Assembly: GCA_036526195.1 (NCBI GenBank)
Contig: DATCYZ010000032.1
Coordinates: forward strand, 1-21,648
Length of the DNA stretch: 21,648 nt
From: DATCYZ01 sp036526195
GTDB lineage: Bacteria; Pseudomonadota; Gammaproteobacteria; Burkholderiales; SG8-39
Reading direction: 5' to 3'
Shown here: positions 9,008 through 16,191 of the stretch, piece after piece
How the letters are laid out: each line of letters opens with the position of its first letter
Position numbering within the stretch: the stretch's first letter is position 1
Program-made: the position numbers and the translations under genes
The notes under the pieces: model-generated
Seen by the model: the letters and a program-made list of their open reading frames with translations, nothing else
Told to the model about the DNA's origin: nothing
Database searches by the model: none

Positions 9008-10914
9008 ACCGGCAGCCGTTCCCCCTCGCCCTCGTCGTCCTCCGGCGCCTGCAGCGAGCGCGGCAGTTTGCCGAGCAGGAAGTAGTCGAGCACGGCGCGC
9101 GCAATCGGCGCCGCCGCGCGCGAGCCGAAGCCGCCGTTCTCGACGATCACGGCGAGCGCGATGCGCGGGCTTTCCACCGGCGCAAAGACGATGTAAAGCG
9201 AATGGTCTCGATGGCGCTCGGCGACCTTCTTCTCGTCGTACTTCTCGTTCTGCTTGATGGCGATCACCTGGGCGGTGCCGGTCTTGCCGCCGCTGGTGTA
9301 CTGGGCGCCGGCGAACGCGCGCGCGCCGGTGCCTTCGCGGTTGACGCCGGCCATGGCGTTGCGCACGAACTCGAAATGCTCGGGCTTGAGCGCGATGCGC
9401 CGCACCAGCTCCGGCTCGACGTGGCGCCGCTCGCCGGTGCGCGGGTCGTCCACGTACGAGACGAGGTGCGGGCGGTAGATCAGCCCGCCGTTGGCGATTG
9501 CAGTGACCGCCTGCGCGAGCTGGATCGGGGTGTAGGCGTTGTAGCCCTGGCCAATGCCGATCGAGATGGTTTCCCCGGCGTACCAGCGCTGCTGCTCGGG
9601 CTTGCGGAACCGTTGCGCCTTCCACTGCGGTGAGGGCAGCACGCCGGCGGCTTCGCCCTCGAGATCGATGCCGGTGCGCGCGCCGAAACCGAACCGGCCC
9701 ATGAATGCGGAAATGGCATCGATCCCCATCTCGTTCGCAAGCTGGTAATAGTAGGTGTCGGAGGACACGACGATCGACTTGTACAGGTCGACCGTGCCGT
9801 GGCCGCCGGGCTTCGAGTCGCGGAAGCGCCGTTCGCCGAAGATGAAGAAGCCTTGGTCCTGGATCGTGCTGCGCGGCGTGCGCTTGCCGGACTCGAGCGC
9901 GGCAAGCGCCATGAAGGGCTTGAAGGTGGACCCGGGCGGATAGATGCCGGCGATCGCGCGGTTGGTGAGTGGCCGGTCGGGCGAGTTGTTGAGCTGGACC
10001 CAGCTCTGCGGGTCGATGCCGTCGACGAACAGGTTCGGGTCGAATCCCGGCTTGGAAACGAACGCGAGCACGCCGCCCGTCGCGGGGTCGAGCGCGACCA
10101 GCGCGCCGCGGCGATCGCCGAAGGCCGTCTCGGCCACGCGCTGCAGCCCGATGTCCAGCGTCAGTATGACGTTGTTGCCCGGCTGCGCGGGGCTGCGCGA
10201 CAGCGTGCGGATGCCGCGGCCGGCCGCATCGATCTCGATCTGCTCGAAACCGGTGATGCCGTGCAGCGCCTGCTGGTAGCTTGCCTCGATGCCGCTCCGG
10301 CCGATGAAATCAGTGCCGCGATAATTGGCCGCAACGCCGAGCGACTCGAGGCGCTCGACGTCGCGCTCGTTGATGCGCCCGATGTAGCCGATGACGTGCG
10401 AGGCGACCTCCTCCGAGACGTACTGCCGGAACAGGCGCGCCTTGATGTCCACGCCCGGGAAGCGGTAGCGGTTGACCGCGAAGCGCGCGACTTCTTCGTC
10501 CGTCAGGCGGGTGCGGATCGGCAGGCTTTCGGCGTTGCGAGATTCGGCCAGCAGCTTGCGAAAGCGCTGGCGGTCGCGCGGCTGGATGTCGACCAGCGTC
10601 GCGAGCGCCTCGATGCTGGCCTCGAGGTCGGGCACCTTGCGCGGCGAGATCTCGAGCGTGTAGGCCGAGTAGTTGCGCGCCAGCACCACGCCGTTGCGAT
10701 CGCTGATCAGCCCGCGATGCGGGGCCACCGGCACGATCGAGATGCGGTTGTCCTCGGCGCGCGTATGGAAGTACTCGTGCTGCATCACCTGCAGCCAGAA
10801 GAAGCGCCCCGCGAGCAGCCCGAGCGCGAGCAGCACGGCCACCCCTGCGACGGCAATGCGCAGGTGAAAGGCGTGAAGTTCACGCTCGTGGTTGCGAAGT
10901 TCCGCGACGCCCAT
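8998..10914 (-). CDS. mrdA: Penicillin-binding protein 2 (transpeptidase of the elongasome)
   Basis: A 638-residue class B PBP that cross-links peptidoglycan in the cell-elongation complex with RodA. It has a short cytoplasmic tail and one transmembrane helix (about 20-40). The dimerisation domain includes RGLISDRNGVVLARN (67-81). The transpeptidase domain has catalytic Ser329 in PPGSTFKPF, the SSD motif at 384-386, and KTGTAQV near residue 545. Catalytic serine numbering is within one residue of E. coli PBP2. The ATG at 10914 starts two bases after the mreD stop. No large insertions or missing motifs are seen. The 3' end overlaps rodA by 10 bases. Confidence 0.97.
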   Translation of the reverse strand: MGVAELRNHERELHAFHLRIAVAGVAVLLALGLLAGRFFWLQVMQHEYFHTRAEDNRISIVPVAPHRGLISDRNGVVLARNYSAYTLEISPRKVPDLEASIEALATLVDIQPRDRQRFRKLLAESRNAESLPIRTRLTDEEVARFAVNRYRFPGVDIKARLFRQYVSEEVASHVIGYIGRINERDVERLESLGVAANYRGTDFIGRSGIEASYQQALHGITGFEQIEIDAAGRGIRTLSRSPAQPGNNVILTLDIGLQRVAETAFGDRRGALVALDPATGGVLAFVSKPGFDPNLFVDGIDPQSWVQLNNSPDRPLTNRAIAGIYPPGSTFKPFMALAALESGKRTPRSTIQDQGFFIFGERRFRDSKPGGHGTVDLYKSIVVSSDTYYYQLANEMGIDAISAFMGRFGFGARTGIDLEGEAAGVLPSPQWKAQRFRKPEQQRWYAGETISIGIGQGYNAYTPIQLAQAVTAIANGGLIYRPHLVSYVDDPRTGERRHVEPELVRRIALKPEHFEFVRNAMAGVNREGTGARAFAGAQYTSGGKTGTAQVIAIKQNEKYDEKKVAERHRDHSLYIVFAPVESPRIALAVIVENGGFGSRAAAPIARAVLDYFLLGKLPRSLQAPEDDEGEGERLPVWN

Positions 10915-10916
10915 GA

Positions 10917-11429
10917 TCACTGCAGCCCTTCGGGCTCCACCGGCGTGCGCTGCGGCTGGAGCAGGAGCCAGGACACCAGCGGCCAGAGCAGCGCGCCCGC
11001 AACCGGGCCGACCAGCACGCTCCAGCCGGGAAACGCGCCGCCGGCGACCAGCCGCACGAGCACCGTCATGCCTTCGGCGACGCAAAGCAGCGTGGCCACG
11101 TGCAGCGCCTGCTGCACCGGCCCGAACCAGAGGATGCGGCGCGACAACGTGATCGCAAGGAAGGCGAGCAGCGCGTAGGCAAGCGCATGCTGGCCGAGCA
11201 GCACCCCGTTGCCCGCGTCGATCAGCAGGCCGAGGATCCAGCCGGCGCCCAGCCCGACCAGGCGCGGCTGGTGCACGCACCAGAACACGAGGACCAGCGC
11301 GACCGCATCGGGGACGTAGCGCACGTCCGGCCAGGGCAGGAAGTCGAACAGCAGCGCGATGACGAACGACGCGGTGATCGTCGCGATTCGCACCGGGCGC
11401 AGGATGTGGTGGGGTTTAGCGTGCGCCAC
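10917..11429 (-). CDS. mreD: MreD, rod-shape-determining membrane protein
   Basis: A 170-residue polytopic inner-membrane protein with five or six hydrophobic helices. It bridges MreC and the rest of the rod complex. Early features are HHILRPVRIA and DFLPWPDVRYVPD; a GWILGLLIDAGNGVLLGQHAL segment lies in the middle, typical of the family. There is no ATG in a suitable place. The GTG at 11429 is preceded by AAGGA at good spacing and yields an N-terminus containing the HHILRPV segment, so it is preferred. This start lies inside the 3' end of mreC (14-base overlap). The charged C-terminal tail ends just before mrdA. Sequence conservation in MreD is generally low, so identity rests on topology and operon position. 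Confidence 0.93.
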   Translation of the reverse strand: MAHAKPHHILRPVRIATITASFVIALLFDFLPWPDVRYVPDAVALVLVFWCVHQPRLVGLGAGWILGLLIDAGNGVLLGQHALAYALLAFLAITLSRRILWFGPVQQALHVATLLCVAEGMTVLVRLVAGGAFPGWSVLVGPVAGALLWPLVSWLLLQPQRTPVEPEGLQ

Positions 11430-12348
11430 GGTCGTCCTTGCGCGAGGAGCGCTTCGATTTCTCGCGCCCGCGCCGCGGGCCGGAATCGTCCTCGGCGGCG
11501 GGCAGGGCGGGCAGCGCCTGGGCGCCGCTGAGCACCAGCAGGTAGCGGCCGCGGTCCACGCCGGCGGCAGGCTGGCAGACGATGCGCGCAAAGGCGTGGG
11601 ACGCGTCGCGTTCCACGCGCACCACGGTGGCGACCGCAAGGCCGGACGGATAGGTGCCGTCGATGCCGGAGGTCACCAGCCGATCGCCGTTCTGCACGTC
11701 CGCGTTCGCCGCCATGAAGCGCAGGTCGAGCATGCCGGATGCGCCGGCCCCGAAGGCCACGGCGCGCAGGCCATTGCGCTCCACCTGCACCGGGATCGCC
11801 TGGTTCTTGTCGGTGAGCAGAGTGGTTTCCGCGAGCAGCGGATGCACGCGGGTGACCTGGCCGACGACCCCCGACGCATCGATCACCGGGCTGCCCGGCT
11901 CGATGCCATGGCGCGCGCCGCGGTCGAGGACCACCTTCTGGTCGTACGGATCGCGCCCCGTATAGAGCACCTCGGCGGGAATCGCGTGCCGTTCGAGCCG
12001 TTCCCCGGCGCCGATCACACGACGCAGCTGCGCGAGCTCGGCAGCGACCGCCTGGTAGCGCTGCGCGTCGTGTGCGGCCGCCAGCAGTTGCGCGCGCAGC
12101 ATGGCGTTCTCGCCGCGCAGCTGCTCCTGCGAGATGAAGAAATCCGCGGTCCGGCGCATCAGGGAGAGCGGCGCCGTCGCGGCGGCCTGCAGCGGATAGA
12201 CTACGAGCGCGAGCCCGGCGCGCAGGCCTTCGCCGTAGCGGAACCTCGCATCGAGCACGAGGAGCGCGAGCGACAGGGAAGCGAAGAACGCGAGTCGTAC
12301 GACCGGCGCCGGTCCGCGCTTGAAGAAAGGCGGCGGCGTATGTTCCAT
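11416..12348 (-). CDS. mreC: MreC, rod-shape-determining scaffold protein
   Basis: A 310-residue bitopic periplasmic protein that links MreB and the wall-synthesis enzymes and activates PBP2/RodA. It has a short basic cytoplasmic segment, one membrane helix (about 18-38), and a coiled coil (about 70-110, rich in Leu, Ala and Gln). The beta-barrel domains contain YTGRDPYDQKVVLDRGARHGIEPG and GVVGQVTRVHP. The C-terminal tail is highly charged and low-complexity (basic, Arg/Lys/Asp), longer than in E. coli, and probably disordered. The ATG at 12348 is preferred to a GTG two codons upstream. The 3' end overlaps the mreD start. It follows mreB by 31 bases. Confidence 0.95.
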   Translation of the reverse strand: MEHTPPPFFKRGPAPVVRLAFFASLSLALLVLDARFRYGEGLRAGLALVVYPLQAAATAPLSLMRRTADFFISQEQLRGENAMLRAQLLAAAHDAQRYQAVAAELAQLRRVIGAGERLERHAIPAEVLYTGRDPYDQKVVLDRGARHGIEPGSPVIDASGVVGQVTRVHPLLAETTLLTDKNQAIPVQVERNGLRAVAFGAGASGMLDLRFMAANADVQNGDRLVTSGIDGTYPSGLAVATVVRVERDASHAFARIVCQPAAGVDRGRYLLVLSGAQALPALPAAEDDSGPRRGREKSKRSSRKDDRGAR

Positions 12349-12379
12349 GAGCACCTAGCCGCCAGGTGCGGGTCCCGGG

Positions 12380-13423
12380 TCAGTCGTTGGTGAAAATCGG
12401 GCCAAACTGATCGACGCGCTCGAGCGCCTTGCCCGAGCCGCGCACCACGCAAGTGAGCGGATCCTCCGCGACGATCACGGGCAGGCCCGTTTCCTCCATG
12501 AGGAGGCGGTCGAGATCGCGCAGCAGCGCGCCCCCGCCGGTGATCACCATGCCTTTTTCCGCGATGTCGGCGCCCAGTTCCGGCGGCGTCTGCTCGAGCG
12601 CGCTCTTCACGGCGGAAACGATCTGGTTGAGCGGTTCGGTGAGCGCCTCGAGGATCTCGTTCGAACTGATCGTGAAGCTGCGCGGGATGCCCTCGGCGAG
12701 GTTGCGGCCCTTGACTTCCATCTCGCGCACTTCGCTGCCCGGGAACGCCGAGCCGATGCTCTTCTTGATCATCTCGGCGGTGGTCTCGCCGATCAGCATG
12801 CCGTAGTTGCGGCGGATGTAATTGATGATCGCCTCGTCGAACTTGTCGCCGCCGACGCGCACGCTGCCCGAGTACACCATGCCGCCGAGCGAGATGACGC
12901 CGACCTCGGTCGTGCCGCCGCCGACGTCGACCACCATCGAGCCCGTGGCTTCGGCCACCGGCAGGTCCGCACCGATCGCCGCGGCCATCGGTTCCTCGAT
13001 CAGGTACACCTGCCCGGCGCCCGCGCCGATCGCGCTTTCGCGAATCGCGCGGCGCTCGACCTGCGTCGAGCCGCAGGGCACGCAAATGATGATGCGCGGG
13101 CTCGGCGAAAACAGCTTGTTGTCGTGAACCTTCTTGATGAACTGCTTGAGCATCTGCTCGGTCACGGTGAAGTCGGCGATCACGCCGTCCTTCATCGGGC
13201 GGATGGCGACGATGTTGCCCGGCGTCTTGCCGAGCATCAGCTTCGCTTCCTTGCCGACGGCCTGGATGGTCTTCTTGGCATTCGGGCCGCTTTCCTGACG
13301 GATCGCGACCACGGAGGGTTCATCCAGCACGAGGCCCTTGCCGCGAACGTAGATCAGCGTGTTCGCGGTGCCGAGATCGATGGCCAGGTCGTTTGAGAAG
13401 TAGCTGCGGAGAAATCCGAACAT
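12380..13423 (-). CDS. mreB: MreB, actin-like cell-shape protein
   Basis: A 347-residue bacterial actin that forms membrane-associated filaments guiding lateral wall synthesis. The N-terminus MFGFLRSYFS is the amphipathic membrane anchor. The nucleotide site is complete: phosphate-1 DLGTANT (16-22), phosphate-2 VVDVGGGTTEV (164-174) and adenosine motif GMVITGGGALLRDL. The segment EEPMAAAIGADLPV is also typical. Start and length match the family exactly. It heads the minus-strand mreB-mreC-mreD-mrdA-rodA operon and is divergent from gatC across 177 bases. Confidence 0.98.
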   Translation of the reverse strand: MFGFLRSYFSNDLAIDLGTANTLIYVRGKGLVLDEPSVVAIRQESGPNAKKTIQAVGKEAKLMLGKTPGNIVAIRPMKDGVIADFTVTEQMLKQFIKKVHDNKLFSPSPRIIICVPCGSTQVERRAIRESAIGAGAGQVYLIEEPMAAAIGADLPVAEATGSMVVDVGGGTTEVGVISLGGMVYSGSVRVGGDKFDEAIINYIRRNYGMLIGETTAEMIKKSIGSAFPGSEVREMEVKGRNLAEGIPRSFTISSNEILEALTEPLNQIVSAVKSALEQTPPELGADIAEKGMVITGGGALLRDLDRLLMEETGLPVIVAEDPLTCVVRGSGKALERVDQFGPIFTND

Positions 13424-13600
13424 TTTCGCTTTAAGGTCCGGCGCTTCGCGCAGGTCCCTGTCGAGGTTCCTTAAGTTTGAGGCCTAAGACCATGTCGCCG
13501 CTGGACGTTCGAATGCACGTCAAGCCGCGAAATCCGGTCGCTATGATACCCTAATGCATCGCCCTGCACAGGTTGCGCGAGGGTATTTTGCGGTGCAGCA
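13424..13600. promoter_or_regulatory. Divergent promoter region between mreB and gatC
   Basis: This 177-base gap must hold the promoters for both operons. TATGAT at 13542-13547 (plus) is a good -10 candidate for gatC, giving a leader of about 47 bases; its minus-strand reading TATCAT could also serve mreB. TTGACG occurs on the minus strand (13518-13523) but has no -10 at proper spacing. I cannot define either promoter fully. No other gene is visible here. Confidence 0.5.
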
Positions 13601-13888
13601 ATGTCACTTTCCCACGACGAAATACAGCGCCTCGCGCGGCTTGCCCGGATCGAGGTCGGCGCCGAGGACGCTGCCGCCGTCGGCGACCGGCTGAACCGCG
13701 TGCTCGCGCTGATCGACGAGATGCGCGCGGTCGACACCGGTGCCGTGACGCCGATGGCCCACGCGCTCGAGCTGGTGCAGCGCCTGCGCGAAGACGCGGT
13801 GACCGAGGCCGACCTTCACCTGCGCTACCAAGCCGTGGCGCCGTCGGTCGAGGGCGACCTCTACCTGGTTCCGAAAGTGATCGAATAG
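13601..13888 (+). CDS. gatC: Asp-tRNA(Asn)/Glu-tRNA(Gln) amidotransferase subunit C
   Basis: A 95-residue small subunit that wraps around and stabilises the GatA-GatB interface of the tRNA-dependent amidotransferase. It has the usual N-terminal helix pair SHDEIQRLARLARIEV, the middle segment LNRVLALIDEMRAVDT, then PMAHALELVQRLREDAVTE, and the hydrophobic C-terminus EGDLYLVPKVIE. Length is normal. The ribosome site is poor. It leads the plus-strand gat operon, divergent from mreB. GatCAB converts misacylated Glu-tRNA(Gln) or Asp-tRNA(Asn) to the correct amide; which of these matters here depends on genes outside the window. Confidence 0.95.
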   Translation: MSLSHDEIQRLARLARIEVGAEDAAAVGDRLNRVLALIDEMRAVDTGAVTPMAHALELVQRLREDAVTEADLHLRYQAVAPSVEGDLYLVPKVIE

Positions 13889-13889
13889 C

Positions 13890-13920
13890 CCGCCCGCGCG
13901 GGCGGCCGGCGCGCGCCGGC
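13890..13920. repeat. Two adjoining 16-bp GC palindromes between gatC and gatA
   Basis: 13890-13905 and 13905-13920 are each perfect 16-bp self-complementary sequences, CCGCCCGCGCGGGCGG and GCCGGCGCGCGCCGGC, sharing one base. They start just after the gatC stop within a 73-base gap made almost wholly of G and C. As RNA they could form two short hairpins. Neither is followed by a U-tract, so a standard terminator is not supported. Confidence 0.7.
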
Positions 13921-13961
13921 GCCCGCCTCGCGCGCCGCCCCGCGGATCCGCCCCTTTCACG

Positions 13962-15422
13962 ATGCTCAACGCCACCGTCGCCGAACTTTCGGACGCGCTC
14001 GCCGCAGGCCGCGTCTCGAGCGTCGAACTGACGCGCGCCTTCCTCGGGCGCATCGCGCAGCTGAACGGCGCGCTGAACGCCTTCATCACGGTGGACGAGG
14101 ACGCGGCGCTCGGGCAGGCGTCACAGGCGGACGCGCGCCGCGCGCGCGGCGAGGCCGGGCCGCTCACCGGCGTGCCGCTGGCGCACAAGGACATCTTCTG
14201 CACCTCGGGCCTGCGCACCACCTGCGGCTCGCGCATGCTGGAGCACTACGTCAGCCCCTATGACGCTCATGTCGTCGAGGCCTTCGCCAACGCGGGCACG
14301 GTGCTCCTCGGCAAGACCAACATGGACGAGTTCGCGATGGGCTCGTCCAATGAAACCTCGTACTTCGGGCCTGTGCGCAATCCCTGGGGCCGCGATCGCG
14401 TGCCCGGCGGTTCCTCGGGCGGCTCGGCCGCGGCCGTGGCGGCGCGCCTCGCGCCGGCGGCCACGGGCACCGATACCGGCGGCTCGATTCGCCAGCCGGC
14501 GGCGCTCACCGGGGTGTGCGGGCTGAAGCCCACCTACGGGCTGGTGTCGCGTTACGGCATGGTGGCCTTCGCCTCCTCGCTCGACCAGGGCGGGCCGATG
14601 GCGAAGAGTGCGCGCGACATGGCGCTGATGCTGAACGTCATGGCGGGGTTCGACGCGCGCGACTCGACCAGCCTCGATCGGCCGAAGGAGGACTACACGC
14701 GCGCCCTCGACGCGCCGCTCGCGGGCCTGCGCATCGGTCTGCCGGCGGAATACGCGGGCGAGGGCATCGAGCCGGACGTGCGCGCCTCGGTCGAGGCCGC
14801 GGTGCGCTGGTACGAATCGCAAGGCGCGCGCACCGTGCCGGTGGCGCTGCCGAACGCGCGGCTCGCGGTGCCGGTGTACTACGTGCTCGCGCCGGCCGAG
14901 GCCTCGTCGAACCTGTCGCGCTTCGACGGCGTGCGCTACGGCCACCGCGCCGAGCGCTACGACGACCTGTTCGAGATGTACTGCCGTACCCGTGCCGAGG
15001 GCTTCGGGGAGGAAGTGAAGCGGCGCATCCTGGTCGGCACCTACGTGCTCTCGCACGGGTACTACGACGCCTACTACATCCAGGCGCAGAAGCTGCGCCG
15101 CTTGATCGCGCAGGACTTCGCCGCGGCCTTCCGCGAGTGCGACGTGATCATGGGGCCGACCGCGCCCGGCACCGCCTTCGCGCTCGGCGCCAAGGTCGAC
15201 GACCCGGTGCAGATGTACCTGAACGACATCTTCACGATCCCGGCGCCGCTCGCGGGCCTGCCGGGCCTGTCGGTCCCCTGCGGCTTCGACCGCGCCGGCC
15301 TGCCGGTGGGCCTGCAGCTGATGGGCGACTATTTTTCCGAGGCGCGCCTGCTCGGCATCGCGCACCAGTACCAGCAATCGACCGACTGGCACCTGCGCGT
15401 CCCGCCGGAGACGCCGCTGTGA
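13962..15422 (+). CDS. gatA: Asp-tRNA(Asn)/Glu-tRNA(Gln) amidotransferase subunit A
   Basis: A 486-residue amidase-signature enzyme that hydrolyses glutamine and passes ammonia to GatB. The Ser-cis-Ser-Lys triad is complete: Lys76 in PLAHKDIFC, Ser151 in the GGSSGGSAAAV loop and Ser175 in TDTGGSIRQPA. Its numbering is offset by only three from S. aureus GatA. Downstream family segments are KPTYGLVSRYGMVAFASSLDQ and the C-terminal IPAPLAGLPGLSVPCGF. The ATG at 13962 gives the standard length; no clear ribosome site precedes it. The stop overlaps the GTG start of the following secreted-protein gene in a GTGA arrangement. Confidence 0.97.
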   Translation: MLNATVAELSDALAAGRVSSVELTRAFLGRIAQLNGALNAFITVDEDAALGQASQADARRARGEAGPLTGVPLAHKDIFCTSGLRTTCGSRMLEHYVSPYDAHVVEAFANAGTVLLGKTNMDEFAMGSSNETSYFGPVRNPWGRDRVPGGSSGGSAAAVAARLAPAATGTDTGGSIRQPAALTGVCGLKPTYGLVSRYGMVAFASSLDQGGPMAKSARDMALMLNVMAGFDARDSTSLDRPKEDYTRALDAPLAGLRIGLPAEYAGEGIEPDVRASVEAAVRWYESQGARTVPVALPNARLAVPVYYVLAPAEASSNLSRFDGVRYGHRAERYDDLFEMYCRTRAEGFGEEVKRRILVGTYVLSHGYYDAYYIQAQKLRRLIAQDFAAAFRECDVIMGPTAPGTAFALGAKVDDPVQMYLNDIFTIPAPLAGLPGLSVPCGFDRAGLPVGLQLMGDYFSEARLLGIAHQYQQSTDWHLRVPPETPL

Positions 15423-16171
15423 GGCGTCTCGCCTGCCTGTTCGCGCTGCTGTGGGCGGGCCCCCTGCTTGCGGCCGAACCCGACGCGCGCGAGCTGCTCG
15501 GCCACATCGGCAGCCGCAGCGCGCTGATCGTGCTCTATACCGGCACCACGCCGGACGGCGGCGCGCGCGTGACCGGCGAGTACCTCGTGCTCGGCACCCT
15601 GCAACGGCGCTTCCTTGAAGGCGACCGCAGCCCCGAACTCGGTCTCACGACCCTGAAGGAGAGCACCAGCCCGATCCTCTTCGGTCGCGCCGCGACCGGC
15701 AGCCTGCAGGGGACCTGGAAGGACGGCGTGTTCCGTGGCACGCGCTTCGGGCCGGGCGGCCAGGAGCGTGAGCGTTTCGAGTTCAGCGAAACCTTTCCGG
15801 CGATCACGCAGCAGAACCTGTCGGTGCAATGCGAGGCCGCCGAAGCGGGATACTCGGCGAACCTTGCCTTCGTCCTGGAGAAGGGCCGCGTGCGCCCGGG
15901 AAGCCTGAGTTGGACCGCGCGCCACGGCCAGAGCGGACACGTCTGCGTGCTGGGCGGCACGCGCCTGGAACAGCGCGCCGACCGCGGCGCGCTGCGCCTG
16001 CGCATCGGCGCCGAGACGGAGCGCTGCGCGATCGTGCTGCGCGACCTGGGCGATGTGCTGCGTGTCGCCGCCGAGGGCTGCGCCATGCATTGCGGGTCGC
16101 AGGCCTACCTCGAACCGGTGCTGGTGGACCGGCGCGGCGGCTGTCAGCTGCTGCGGCCGGTGGTGCGCTGA
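15419..16171 (+). CDS. Unrecognised secreted protein between gatA and gatB
   Basis: 250 residues. I do not recognise the family. Residues 1-19 look like a Sec signal peptide (two Arg, hydrophobic LACLFALLWAGPLL, cleavage near LAA), so the mature protein should be periplasmic or outer-membrane associated. The middle (about 50-110) has a beta-rich, Gly-containing pattern: GEYLVLGTLQRRFLEGD, then GSLQGTWKDGVFRGT. This loosely resembles repeated beta units in other secreted proteins of unknown function. The mature part has six Cys (138, 176, 203, 221, 225, 242), an even number suggesting disulfides, and ends in a CAMHCGSQ segment. The GTG start at 15419 overlaps the gatA stop; gatB begins 20 bases after its stop. 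Codon use matches the neighbours, so this is a real gene of the gat operon rather than a recent insertion. Confidence 0.85.
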   Translation: MRRLACLFALLWAGPLLAAEPDARELLGHIGSRSALIVLYTGTTPDGGARVTGEYLVLGTLQRRFLEGDRSPELGLTTLKESTSPILFGRAATGSLQGTWKDGVFRGTRFGPGGQERERFEFSETFPAITQQNLSVQCEAAEAGYSANLAFVLEKGRVRPGSLSWTARHGQSGHVCVLGGTRLEQRADRGALRLRIGAETERCAIVLRDLGDVLRVAAEGCAMHCGSQAYLEPVLVDRRGGCQLLRPVVR

Positions 16172-16191
16172 ACGCCGTGGGGGCCGGGCGC

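Noticed and set aside
9799..11178. 459-codon frame antisense to mrdA and mreD
   Set aside because: Shadow of PBP2; composition is typical of antisense translation of GC-rich genes.
13890..13920. Rho-independent terminator after gatC
   Set aside because: The stems are strong but there is no following U-tract, and gatA must be expressed with gatC, so a full terminator here makes little sense.
15419..16171. Recent foreign insertion in the gat operon
   Set aside because: Composition and codon use match neighbours, and the start overlaps the gatA stop; no repeats or mobile-element remains flank it.
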